Shown here in pieces: positions 7,381-16,704 of a stretch of 64,000 nucleotides of DNA (positions within the stretch are counted from its first letter, which is position 1; every line of letters begins with the position of its first letter). The DNA comes from an uncultured Lachnospiraceae bacterium (GTDB taxonomy: Bacteria; Bacillota; Clostridia; Lachnospirales; Lachnospiraceae): positions 1-64,000 of the forward strand of contig UQVK01000001.1 in assembly GCA_900544445.1 (NCBI GenBank). Reading direction: 5' to 3'. Both the position numbers and the translations under genes were made by a program. The notes under the pieces were generated by a model that searched no databases, was not told the DNA's origin, and saw only the letters and a list, made by a program, of their open reading frames with translations.

Positions 7381-8889
7381 ATGAGCATATTGGAATATAC
7401 GGCCCTGGAGCTGGCCGGACAGATCAAAAAGAAGGAAATCTCCTGCCGGGAGGCGGTAGATGCGGTCTTCGGGCAGATTGAAAAGAAGGAAAAGGAGCTG
7501 AACTGCTACATTTCTCTGGACCGGGAGGAGGCCCTGAAGCAGGCGGATGAGGTGCAGAAAAAAATCGAGGACGGAGCCCTTACCGGCCCGCTGGCGGGGG
7601 TGCCGGCGGCGGTGAAGGACAACATCTGCACCCGGGGAAGAAAGACCACCTGCGCATCAAAGATCCTTTCGGATTTCGTTCCTCCCTATGATGCTTTTGC
7701 AGTGAAAAAGCTGAAGGAGGCCGGCTGCATTCTCATCGGTAAGACCAACATGGATGAATTCGCCATGGGCTCTACCACGGAGACCAGCGCCTTCGGCGTA
7801 ACCAGGAATCCCTGGAATCCGGCGCATGTGCCGGGAGGATCGTCCGGCGGATCAGCGGCAGCTGTGGCGGCGAAGGAAGCGTTTCTTGCGCTGGGAAGTG
7901 ACACGGGCGGCTCCATCCGTCAGCCTGCAGGCTTCTGCGGCGTGGTGGGCATGAAGCCCACCTATGGAACGGTATCCAGAAACGGGCTGATCGCTTATGG
8001 CTCGTCCCTGGATCAGATCGGCCCCCTGTGCAGAGACGTGGCGGACTGCGCAGCCCTGCTGGAGGCGGTCAGCGGCCGGGATGGGATGGATTCCACCAGC
8101 CTGGAGAGGGAGACGGATTTTCCTGCGGCCCTGTCCCAGGATGTGAAGGGGCTTCGGATCGGCATTCCACGGGATTATTTTACGGAAGGACTTGACGAAG
8201 AAGTGCGAAAGGCCGTTCTGGGCGCGGCGGAAAAGCTGGCGGAGCTTGGCGCGCAGGTGGAAGAGTTCGACCTGAGCCTGGTGGAATACGCCATCCCCGC
8301 CTACTATACCATCGCTTCGGCTGAGGCGTCCTCCAATCTGGAGCGGTTTGATGGAATCAAATACGGTTACCGCGCGCCGGAATATGAGGGCCTTCATGAC
8401 ATGTACAAAAGAACCCGTTCCGAGGGATTCGGTACGGAAGTGAAGCGGCGCATCATGCTTGGCTCCTTCGTCTTAAGCTCCGGCTATTACGACGCCTATT
8501 ATCTGAAGGCGCTGCGTGTCAAGGCCATGATAAAGAAGGCCTTTAACGACGCCTTTTCCCGCTATGACTGCATTCTCGGACCGGTTGCGCCTGCGCCTGC
8601 GCCGAAGCTGGGAGAGAGCCTCACGGATCCGATTCAGATGTATCTGGGAGATATTTATACCATTTCCGCAAATCTGGCGGGACTTCCCGGCATCAGCCTT
8701 CCCTGCGGCCTCAGCAGGCAGGGACTTCCCATCGGCGTCCAGCTCATGGCGGACTGCTTCCAGGAAAAGAAGCTGCTGAATGCGGCATATGCCTACGAAC
8801 AGGCGAGAGGACGTTTCCCGGCCTGTCCCTTAGACATACAGGAAACGGATGGATGCAGGCAAGGAGGTAGCTATGGCAAAACAATATGA
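7381..8889 (+). CDS. gatA: Asp-tRNA(Asn)/Glu-tRNA(Gln) amidotransferase subunit A
   Basis: A 502-residue amidase that releases ammonia from glutamine for transfer to misacylated Asp- or Glu-tRNA. The Ser-cisSer-Lys triad is visible at K79 (AAVKDNIC), S154 (PGGSSGGSA) and S178 (GSDTGGSIRQPAGFCG). These numbers equal the catalytic positions described for Staphylococcus GatA, which supports ATG 7381 as the start (AGAGG upstream). The longer open frame from 7342 lacks a ribosome site. The last 17 bases overlap gatB, indicating translational coupling. It acts with GatB, which activates the tRNA-bound carboxylate, and GatC. Confidence 0.97.
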   Translation: MSILEYTALELAGQIKKKEISCREAVDAVFGQIEKKEKELNCYISLDREEALKQADEVQKKIEDGALTGPLAGVPAAVKDNICTRGRKTTCASKILSDFVPPYDAFAVKKLKEAGCILIGKTNMDEFAMGSTTETSAFGVTRNPWNPAHVPGGSSGGSAAAVAAKEAFLALGSDTGGSIRQPAGFCGVVGMKPTYGTVSRNGLIAYGSSLDQIGPLCRDVADCAALLEAVSGRDGMDSTSLERETDFPAALSQDVKGLRIGIPRDYFTEGLDEEVRKAVLGAAEKLAELGAQVEEFDLSLVEYAIPAYYTIASAEASSNLERFDGIKYGYRAPEYEGLHDMYKRTRSEGFGTEVKRRIMLGSFVLSSGYYDAYYLKALRVKAMIKKAFNDAFSRYDCILGPVAPAPAPKLGESLTDPIQMYLGDIYTISANLAGLPGISLPCGLSRQGLPIGVQLMADCFQEKKLLNAAYAYEQARGRFPACPLDIQETDGCRQGGSYGKTI

Positions 8890-10306
8890 AACCGTAATCG
8901 GCCTGGAGGTTCATGTGGAACTGGCCACCAAAACGAAAATATTCTGCGGCTGCTCCACGGCGTTTGGAGCGGAGCCGAACACCCACACCTGTCCGGTCTG
9001 CACGGGAATGCCCGGTTCCCTTCCCGTTCTGAACAGGCAGGTGGTGGAATACGCCATGGGAGTAGGGCTGGCGACGGACTGTGAGATCACGCGCCTGTGC
9101 AAATTCGACCGGAAAAACTATTTTTACCCGGACAATCCGCAGAACTACCAGATTTCCCAGCTCTATCTTCCCATCTGCAGAAACGGGCATGTGGAGATCG
9201 AGACGGCGGCAGGAAAGAAAAACGTGGGAATTCACGAGATCCATATGGAGGAGGACGCGGGAAAGCTGATCCATGATGAATGGGAGGACATTTCCCTGGT
9301 GGACTACAACCGCTCCGGCGTTCCGCTGATTGAGATTGTGTCGGAACCGGACATGCGCAGCGCGGACGAGGTGATCGCCTACCTGGAAAAGCTGCGTCTG
9401 ATCATCCAGTATCTGGGCGCTTCCGACTGTAAGCTCCAGGAGGGCAGCATGCGGGCGGATGTGAACCTTTCCGTCAGAGAGGTGGGATCGGAAGCCTTTG
9501 GAACCAGGACGGAGATGAAGAACCTGAATTCCTTCAAGGCAATCGCGCGCGCCATCGAGGGAGAAACGGCCCGGCAGATCGAGCTTCTCTCTGAAGGAAA
9601 GAGCGTGATTCAGGAGACCAGGCGCTGGGATGACAACAAGGAGTATTCCTACGCCATGCGTTCCAAAGAGGACGCGAAGGATTACCGCTATTTCCCGGAC
9701 CCGGATCTGCCGCCCGTATTCATCAGCGAAGAGTGGATGGAGCGCGTGCGCGCCGGTCTGCCGGAATTCCGCACGGAGAAAATGGAGCGCTACCGCAGGG
9801 AATACGAGATTCCGGAATATGATATCGACATCATCACCGGCTCCAAGGCCCTGGCGGACCTGTTCGAGCAGGCTTCCGCCCTCTGCGGCCAGCCCAAGAA
9901 GGTGTCCAACTGGATCATGGGAGAAACCATGCGCCTTCTGAAGGAGAACGGAGAGGAACCGGAGGAGCTCCGGTTTTCGCCGGCCCACCTGGCGGAACTG
10001 ATCGGCATGGCGGACCGTAGGGAGATCAACGGGGCTCAGGCAAAGGAAATCTTTGAGGCCATGTACGACCGGGATGTGGACCCGCAGGAATATTCAAAGG
10101 AGAAAGGCCTGAAAACCGTGAACGACGAGGGAGCGCTGCGCGCCGTGGTGGAGCAGGTGATCGCGGAAAATCCCAAATCCGTGGAGGACTACCGGGGCGG
10201 CAAGGAAAAAGCGCTCGGCTTCCTGGTGGGCCAGACCATGAAGGCGATGAAGGGAAAGGCGGATCCGGCGGGCGTGAACCGGATTCTGAAGGAACTGCTG
10301 GGATAA
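8873..10306 (+). CDS. gatB: Asp-tRNA(Asn)/Glu-tRNA(Gln) amidotransferase subunit B
   Basis: A 477-residue subunit that phosphorylates the carboxylate of Asp or Glu on the tRNA and receives ammonia from GatA. Recognisable blocks are IGLEVHVELATKTKIFCGC at the start (with the early metal-site Cys residues and a later TCPVCTGMPGSLP), KFDRKNYFYPDNPQNYQISQ, and HMEEDAGKLIHD. The C-terminal tail (about 330-477) is the YqeY-like helical tRNA-binding part, ending in PAGVNRILKELLG. ATG 8873 follows AAGGAGG and lies within the end of gatA. It is the last gene of the T-box operon. Confidence 0.97.
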   Translation: MAKQYETVIGLEVHVELATKTKIFCGCSTAFGAEPNTHTCPVCTGMPGSLPVLNRQVVEYAMGVGLATDCEITRLCKFDRKNYFYPDNPQNYQISQLYLPICRNGHVEIETAAGKKNVGIHEIHMEEDAGKLIHDEWEDISLVDYNRSGVPLIEIVSEPDMRSADEVIAYLEKLRLIIQYLGASDCKLQEGSMRADVNLSVREVGSEAFGTRTEMKNLNSFKAIARAIEGETARQIELLSEGKSVIQETRRWDDNKEYSYAMRSKEDAKDYRYFPDPDLPPVFISEEWMERVRAGLPEFRTEKMERYRREYEIPEYDIDIITGSKALADLFEQASALCGQPKKVSNWIMGETMRLLKENGEEPEELRFSPAHLAELIGMADRREINGAQAKEIFEAMYDRDVDPQEYSKEKGLKTVNDEGALRAVVEQVIAENPKSVEDYRGGKEKALGFLVGQTMKAMKGKADPAGVNRILKELLG

Positions 10307-10330
10307 AGAAAATTTTTCCCCGTGACATAA

Positions 10331-10366
10331 AAACATCCTGCAGGAGCAATCGACTGCAGGATGTTT
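10331..10366 (-). terminator. Terminator for the minus-strand gene 10403-11095
   Basis: AAACATCCTGCAG (10331-10343) pairs with CTGCAGGATGTTT (10354-10366). Read on the minus strand the stem runs into TTTTTATG, a proper T-run. It also lies just after gatB and may act in both directions. Confidence 0.8.
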
Positions 10367-10402
10367 GAAACTGGGTGCGATATAGGAAACAGGAATTCCG
10401 GA

Positions 10403-11095
10403 TCAGTTCTCCTGGAAGATATATTCCAGAAACTTTTCCGCGTTTTCCGCGTGTTCGGTATTGACCAGAATGCCGAAATAGACATTGTCATATCCGGCGT
10501 AGGCCTGCGTTTCCTGAAGAAGAGCGCAGTCTGCGATATCAATGCCCACCGGTACCTCTTCTTCCGTATCATCATCCGGAATATTGGCATAGATCAGACG
10601 GTCCGAATATCTGGAGAGTGTCTCTTCGGAAAGAAATTCATTGAGGCCGCCGAGATATCCGTTTTCCGCATACTGGTTAAAAGTATCCGGATCCGCAATC
10701 ATCACATCCACCTCCTGGGCGGCAACCTGAGCGGCAAATTTCTGGAGATTCGCCACCGCATAGGTATCTGCCGAATCCTGACTAAGGGTGAAGTTGGTTT
10801 CCAGTGTGGTGCTGTAGTTTTTCGTATCAATCTGCGCGTATTCATCAAAACCGGCCATGTATTCTTCCGTATCCATATCGGTATAACCGTTGACAAATAC
10901 AGCATACAATGCATTGTCTTTTGCCGTCGCAACGGTGTAGATCAGATTTCCGAGGAAAACAGCCACAAGGATGGTAACAAGCGTTGCGACCCTGTAATAC
11001 TCCCAGAAATACTGAAATTTTTCTTTCAGGCTCTTGCCTTTCATTTTTTTATGCTGCTCTCTGATTTCATCCATGACGGAATTGCCCGCTGCCAT
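10403..11095 (-). CDS. Membrane-anchored protein of unknown function
   Basis: A 230-residue protein. After a charged cytoplasmic start (EIREQHKKMKGKSLKEKFQY) comes one membrane segment at about 35-56 (YYRVATLVTILVAVFLGNLI), followed by an extracellular domain rich in acidic and aromatic residues. The outer domain, with phrases such as VDVMIADPDTFNQYAENGYL and LLQETQAYAGYDNVYFGIL, resembles a solute-binding-protein fragment: a VMIADP-type strand and a late FLEYI helix. That suggests a distant periplasmic-binding fold, but I cannot name a family. It is a single minus-strand gene with its own terminator, divergent from the DUF6106-like gene. Confidence 0.7.
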   Translation of the reverse strand: MAAGNSVMDEIREQHKKMKGKSLKEKFQYFWEYYRVATLVTILVAVFLGNLIYTVATAKDNALYAVFVNGYTDMDTEEYMAGFDEYAQIDTKNYSTTLETNFTLSQDSADTYAVANLQKFAAQVAAQEVDVMIADPDTFNQYAENGYLGGLNEFLSEETLSRYSDRLIYANIPDDDTEEEVPVGIDIADCALLQETQAYAGYDNVYFGILVNTEHAENAEKFLEYIFQEN

Positions 11096-11368
11096 AATTT
11101 CCTCTTTCTGCCGCGGAAAGCGGCGGTTTATTTCCTTACTATGATAGACGGTCGATGAAATAAAGTCAATGAAGGGGGAGGGGCAACTTCTGAAAATTTT
11201 CTAAATTCCCTGTGAATTTTTGATGTCCTTTCAGTTGCTTCTTGCAACCGGGCGAAATTTGTAATATCATATTAAACAGTAGAAAAACAGCCTCCGGACG
11301 GTCTGTGTTCCGGAAAACGCAAGGCGTTATAAAACGCAGGGAGTTTCAGAGGCAAAAGGAGTCGGAAG
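11096..11368. promoter_or_regulatory. Divergent intergenic region
   Basis: This 273-bp region separates two divergent genes. A promoter-like TAATATCATATT lies near 11262-11273 for the plus-strand gene, with only a weak -35. Nothing else was recognised. Confidence 0.35.
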
Positions 11369-11866
11369 ATGAACGAAACCTATGTGGAATGTATGGTAAA
11401 AAGAAAGAAGAACGGACTGCTCACGGCGCTGAAGGTGTTGCTGATTGTGATCGCGGTGTTCGCTTTCCTGATCGGAAGCATTGGCAGCATCATTTTTTAC
11501 ATCATTGCCGTAGCGGCCGGAGTCGGCGCCTATTTTGTGGGCCTGAACGCAAGCCTGGAATATGAATATCTGTATGTGGACAGGCAGCTTTCCGTGGATA
11601 AGATCCTGGCGAAGAGCAGAAGGAAGAAGGTGGAGACCTTCGATCTGGGCCGGATGGAGATCCTGGCGCCCATCAAGTCCTGGCACATGGATGAATTCAA
11701 GAACAGGCAGCTTAAGGACGTGGATTACAGCTCCGGCGTGGAAGAGAAGCCGGACAAACGTTACTGCATGATATATAATGGAGAGAAGCGTGTCATTTTT
11801 GAGCCGAATGCGGAGATGGTGGCGGCGATTAAGTCCATCGCTCCCAGAAAGGTATTTACGGATTGA
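11369..11866 (+). CDS. DUF6106-like small membrane protein
   Basis: A 165-residue protein starting MNETYVECMVKRKK, followed by two closely spaced hydrophobic segments at about 18-60 (ALKVLLIVIAVFAFLIG, then IIFYIIAVAAGVGAYFVG), and then a cytoplasmic beta-rich domain with EYEYLYVDRQLSVDKILAKS and an RRKKVETFDLGRMEILAP strand. This matches the conserved Lachnospiraceae family I know as DUF6106, whose function is not established. The domain order recalls PH-like membrane-associated domains, but that is only an impression. GAGTCGGAAG upstream is a weak ribosome site. It is followed by a strong terminator, so it is a single-gene unit. Confidence 0.75.
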   Translation: MNETYVECMVKRKKNGLLTALKVLLIVIAVFAFLIGSIGSIIFYIIAVAAGVGAYFVGLNASLEYEYLYVDRQLSVDKILAKSRRKKVETFDLGRMEILAPIKSWHMDEFKNRQLKDVDYSSGVEEKPDKRYCMIYNGEKRVIFEPNAEMVAAIKSIAPRKVFTD

Positions 11867-11901
11867 CATTTTCCGGCAAGTCTGGTACACTTCTAAAAAT
11901 A

Positions 11902-11936
11902 AAAACTGTCAGTAAATTTTACTGGCAGTTTTATAT
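11902..11936 (+). terminator. Terminator after the DUF6106-like gene
   Basis: AAAACTGTCAGTAAA (11902-11916) pairs with TTTACTGGCAGTTTT (11918-11932), with one G-U pair, ending in a T-rich tail. Confidence 0.8.
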
Positions 11937-11941
11937 TCACC

Positions 11942-13476
<1,535 letters not shown>

Positions 13477-13487
13477 GAAAAAGACAG

Positions 13488-13540
13488 CCCCATGGAATTC
13501 GGGTGCAGACAGTGCCGGATTCCATGGGGAATCTGTTTTT
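13488..13540 (+). terminator. Terminator after guaB
   Basis: CCCCATGGAATTC (13488-13500) pairs with GGATTCCATGGGG (13517-13529), followed by ATCTGTTTTT. It begins about 12 bp after the guaB stop codon. Confidence 0.8.
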
Positions 13541-13567
13541 AGGCAGAAAAAAGGAGAAGGGACGGCT

Positions 13568-13912
13568 ATGACACTGGCAGATACTGCGAATGGACCGGAC
13601 TGGATCGTGTGGGCAGTTGTCATTGTGATCGCAATCCTGTCCGCCGCTCTGCTTTCCCGTCATGGAAGCTGGCTGATCGCCGGATACAATACTGCATCGG
13701 AAAAGGAAAGAAAGAAGTACGATAAAAAGAAGTTGTGCAGAACAGTGGGAGCCGGTCTGGCTGTGGCGGATGTGATCATCCTGATCATGGAGCTGTTTGA
13801 AAATGTGCTCCCGGCATCCTTTGCCGGGATCGCCGCCATGCTGATTTTTACCGACTGCTTCGTGATGGTCATTTTGGGAAATACGATCTGTAGAAAGAAA
13901 AAGGACAAATAA
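13568..13912 (+). CDS. DUF3784-like small membrane protein
   Basis: A 114-residue protein with three hydrophobic segments, at about 13-31, 60-78 and 84-104. Between the first two is a loop with the motif GSWLIAGYNTASEKERKKYD followed by KKKLCRTVG. That loop, W-L-I-A-G-Y-N-T with a downstream K-Y-D-x-K-x-L-C-R, is the mark of the DUF3784 family, whose function is unknown. The start is set by AAAAGGAGAAGG. It stands between guaB and a convergent phosphatase gene, and I see no functional link to either. Confidence 0.8.
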   Translation: MTLADTANGPDWIVWAVVIVIAILSAALLSRHGSWLIAGYNTASEKERKKYDKKKLCRTVGAGLAVADVIILIMELFENVLPASFAGIAAMLIFTDCFVMVILGNTICRKKKDK

Positions 13913-13950
13913 AAGGAAATGGTAACCGTTCAGAACGGTTACAGGAAAAG

Positions 13951-13992
13951 AACGGCTGAAGGAGTGAGCGTTTTCATTCCTCCAGCCGTTTT
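13951..13992. terminator. Bidirectional terminator between convergent genes
   Basis: AACGGCTGAAGGAG pairs imperfectly with CTCCAGCCGTT, with short T-rich tails on both strands. The 3' arm overlaps the end of the minus-strand phosphatase CDS. A separate 9-bp inverted repeat, GTAACCGTT-CAG-AACGGTTAC, lies just upstream at 13922-13942. Confidence 0.65.
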
Positions 13993-14591
13993 GCGTCCAG
14001 TTCTATAATCTGTGCGTTCTGCGTTCGATACCGTTTCACCATTTCATGAAAGGGCGTGCGGTTCAGATGGGAGAGCAGGGACATGATGACGGCGCTGTGG
14101 GTGACGATCAGAATCCTGCGGTCAGCGCTGCTGCCGCCTTCTTTTTGAATGATGTCCTGCAGGGCGGGAACCACCCGGTTCAGAAGATCCTGATAGGATT
14201 CGCCTTCCGGCGGATGTCCGTATCTCCGGTCTGTGTGCCAGATCTGATAAAGCTCCGGATATTTATCTTCCACCTGTTCCCAGGTGAGCCCCTCCCAGAG
14301 TCCGAAGCCGATTTCCTCCAGCCCCGGATGAATGAGACAGGGGATCTGAAGCCGTTTTGCAGCAATTTCCGCCGTTTCCAGCGCCCGTTTCAGGCCGCTG
14401 GTATACACGATGTCAGGCCGGTCTTCTGAAAGAAGCAGGCTTTCCGCAAGCTGCATGGCCTGTCGGCGGCCGGTTTCATTCAGGTCCGTATCCGTACTTC
14501 CCTGGATCCGCCGCTGCAGATTCCAGTCCGTTTCTCCGTGTCTGGTGAGAAGAAGTTTCATTTGAGGTTCCTTCTTCAGGTTCCGTTCCAT
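13974..14591 (-). CDS. Histidine phosphatase family protein (phosphoglycerate-mutase-like)
   Basis: About 205 residues. The catalytic signature LLLTRHGETDWN is near the N-terminus; further family motifs are IQGSTDTDLNETGRRQA, YTSGLKRALETAEI, the acid/base region EEIGFGLWEGLTW, and the late histidine in ILIVTHSAVIMSLL. These proteins use a phosphohistidine intermediate, and the substrate cannot be told from sequence (alpha-ribazole phosphate phosphatase and small-molecule phosphatases are both possible). ATG 14591 is preferred because GGAAAGGAG lies seven bases upstream. ATG 14561 (MKLLLTRHGE), with AAGGA in front, is the start most family members would suggest and may be the true one. It is a single gene on the minus strand. 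Confidence 0.9.
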   Translation of the reverse strand: MERNLKKEPQMKLLLTRHGETDWNLQRRIQGSTDTDLNETGRRQAMQLAESLLLSEDRPDIVYTSGLKRALETAEIAAKRLQIPCLIHPGLEEIGFGLWEGLTWEQVEDKYPELYQIWHTDRRYGHPPEGESYQDLLNRVVPALQDIIQKEGGSSADRRILIVTHSAVIMSLLSHLNRTPFHEMVKRYRTQNAQIIELDAKRLEE

Positions 14592-14692
14592 GAGAAAACT
14601 CCTTTCCATTTTAATCCCCCTAATATTAGCATGGGGAGCCGGAGCATGCAAGCCGGCAATTGTCTGGTTTTGCGGATGAACGGCAACCGCTG

Positions 14693-14711
14693 CTGGTCAC
14701 CGCATGACCAG
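14693..14711. repeat. 7-bp perfect palindrome upstream of the first importer
   Basis: CTGGTCA (14693-14699) and TGACCAG (14705-14711) surround a 5-nt spacer. It lies between the phosphatase gene and the importer promoter and could be an operator half-site pair. Confidence 0.4.
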
Positions 14712-14724
14712 TAAGGGTGCCCCT

Positions 14725-14793
14725 ATAATCTTAAAAATGGGGACATAATCTTAAAAACGAGGCATTTGTTATGGGGATTCAATCATTTATAAT
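14725..14793 (+). promoter_or_regulatory. Importer promoter with activator-type direct repeats
   Basis: ATAATCTTAAAAA occurs twice, at 14725-14737 and 14745-14757, exactly 20 bp apart (two helical turns). The -35-like TTGTTA follows at 14766-14771, with a 16-bp spacer and the -10 TATAAT at 14788-14793. Repeats placed just before -35 with this spacing are typical of AraC-family activator sites. The AraC-type response regulator encoded at 20148-20897 is the obvious candidate, by inference. Confidence 0.7.
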
Positions 14794-14823
14794 CTTTTTA
14801 TAAAGAAATGAGGTGAACGGAGA

Positions 14824-15777
14824 GTGAAAACAGAAAAAAACAGGGAACGAACAAAGCGCGCGGCGCGGACAGCCCGTGTGGACTGGAGAAAGGAATTCCA
14901 GCATAACTGGCCTCTGTACCTGCTGGTGCTGCCATCGGTGATCTTTGCAATCATCTTCTGCTATATTCCGATGGGAGGCCTGATGATGGCTTTTCAGAAC
15001 TATAAGCCATGGCTTGGAATCTTCGGTTCGGAATTCGTAGGGCTGGAAAATTTCCGGCAGATCTTTGAATTTAAGGAATCCTACCAGGCAATTATCAACA
15101 CGCTGATCATATCCGTGAGCAAAATTGTTCTGGGGCTGGTGGTGCCTGTGATCATGGCGCTGCTTCTGAACGAGGTAAAGCAGCTTGGACTGAAAAAATG
15201 TATTCAGACGTTGGTTTATCTGCCGCACTTTCTTTCCTGGGTTACGGTGGCAGGCATGCTGAGGGACATTCTTGGTATGGACGGAATCGTGAACGCCTGT
15301 CTGAAGGCGTTGGGAATGGAACCCATCTTTTTCCTGGGAGAAGCCGGGATGTTCCGTCAGCTCGTGATTTTGTCGGATCTGTGGAAGGGCTTTGGATTCG
15401 GAATGATCGTATACCTTGCGGCCATATCCAACATCGACCAGAACCTTTATGAGGCGGCGGAGATGGACGGCGCGAATAAATGGCAGCAGACGCTTTACAT
15501 AACGCTGCCCGGAATCATGCCGATGATCATTGTCATGGCCACTCTCAGCCTGGGAAATGTGCTCAATGCGGGATTTGATCAGATTTTCAATCTGTATTCT
15601 CCGCTTACCTACAGTACGGGAGACATAATTGACACTTATGTGTACCGGCAGTCGCTTGTGAATGGGCAGTACAGCTTCGGAACTGCGGTGGGACTTTTCA
15701 AGTCCGGCATCGGGCTTCTGCTTACAGCCGTTGCCTACAAGCTGGCGTATAAATTCGCAGGATACCGGATTTTCTGA
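14824..15777 (+). CDS. Carbohydrate ABC importer permease (LplB-like), first unit
   Basis: A 317-residue inner-membrane permease with six predicted membrane segments. The family start is visible in WPLYLLVLPSVIFAIIFCYI and PMGGLMMAFQNYKPW. The EAA loop that docks the ATPase is YEAAEMDGANKWQQTLYITL, near residue 215. It carries the LplB/YtcP-type family layout used for oligosaccharides or glycoconjugates. The start is GTG 14824 with GAGGTG eight bases upstream. A basic N-terminus (KTEKNRERTKRAARTAR) precedes the first membrane segment. It heads a unit with a second permease, a binding lipoprotein and a two-component system. No ATPase gene is present; a shared MsmX-type ATPase is the usual solution. 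Confidence 0.93.
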   Translation: MKTEKNRERTKRAARTARVDWRKEFQHNWPLYLLVLPSVIFAIIFCYIPMGGLMMAFQNYKPWLGIFGSEFVGLENFRQIFEFKESYQAIINTLIISVSKIVLGLVVPVIMALLLNEVKQLGLKKCIQTLVYLPHFLSWVTVAGMLRDILGMDGIVNACLKALGMEPIFFLGEAGMFRQLVILSDLWKGFGFGMIVYLAAISNIDQNLYEAAEMDGANKWQQTLYITLPGIMPMIIVMATLSLGNVLNAGFDQIFNLYSPLTYSTGDIIDTYVYRQSLVNGQYSFGTAVGLFKSGIGLLLTAVAYKLAYKFAGYRIF

Positions 15778-15796
15778 TGAGAGGAGGAGAGAAAAG

Positions 15797-16666
15797 ATGC
15801 GCCGTACATCGGTCAGCAGAAAAATATTTGTGATCTGCAACACAACGTTTCTGATCACCATGGCTCTTCTGTGTCTGCTTCCGCTCGTCAATCTGTTTGC
15901 CATTTCACTGAGCGGAAAAAGCGCTGCCAACAGCGGGGCGGTAACGTTCTGGCCCATTGACTTTACATTGCTCGCCTATGAAAAGACCTTTCAGAATAAT
16001 AACTTCATACGCTCCCTTGTGATCTCGTTTCTGAGAACGGGGCTTGGAACCGTACTCAGCATGTTTCTCATCACGACGGCGGGATATGCCTTGTCCAAGG
16101 ATTTCAGGGGAAGGACGCAGCTCATGTGGTTCTTCGTATTCACCATGCTGTTCGGCGGAGGGCTGATCCCCACATACCTGGTCAACTCGGCTCTGGGGCT
16201 GAAGAATAATTTTCTGGTCTATGTTCTGCCGGGAGCCTTCAGCTGCTATAACCTGATTCTGATCATGAATTTTTTCAGGTCCATTCCCAAATCCCTGGAG
16301 GAGGCGGCGCTGATTGACGGGGCAAGCTTTTTCACGGTGCTCCGGAAAATCTATCTGCCTTTGTCAAAGGCCGGACTTGCCACGGTGGCCCTTTTCATCA
16401 TGGTGGGGAACTGGAACGAATGGTTTACCGGAATTTTGTATATGTCGGACACCAAGAACTATCCGCTGGCTTCGTTTCTGCAGGTCATCGTGGTTCAGGG
16501 GAACCAGCAGGATCTTTCTCTGGATCCCACCTCGGCCGCGGCCATGTCGGAGCGCACCATAAAAGCGGCTCAGGTATTCATCGGAGCGTTACCGATCCTT
16601 CTGGTTTATCCTTTCCTGCAGAAGTATTTTGTGAAGGGAATCGTGATGGGAGCGGTAAAGGAATAA
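15797..16666 (+). CDS. Carbohydrate ABC importer permease, second unit
   Basis: A 289-residue partner permease of the MalG/YtcP type with six membrane segments. The EAA loop reads EEAALIDGASFFTVLRKIYL, and the C-terminus ends in the family-typical YFVKGIVMGAVKE. ATG 15797 is chosen because GAGGAGGAG lies just upstream and homologues start with a short basic stretch (MRRTSVSRKIF); the open frame extends 45 codons further upstream inside the first permease gene without a ribosome site. It begins 19 bp after the first permease gene and should form the heterodimeric channel with it. A binding-protein gene follows. Confidence 0.93.
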   Translation: MRRTSVSRKIFVICNTTFLITMALLCLLPLVNLFAISLSGKSAANSGAVTFWPIDFTLLAYEKTFQNNNFIRSLVISFLRTGLGTVLSMFLITTAGYALSKDFRGRTQLMWFFVFTMLFGGGLIPTYLVNSALGLKNNFLVYVLPGAFSCYNLILIMNFFRSIPKSLEEAALIDGASFFTVLRKIYLPLSKAGLATVALFIMVGNWNEWFTGILYMSDTKNYPLASFLQVIVVQGNQQDLSLDPTSAAAMSERTIKAAQVFIGALPILLVYPFLQKYFVKGIVMGAVKE

Positions 16667-16704
16667 AGCTGGATCTTATTCTATTATGAAGGAGGAAAAA
16701 GGAA

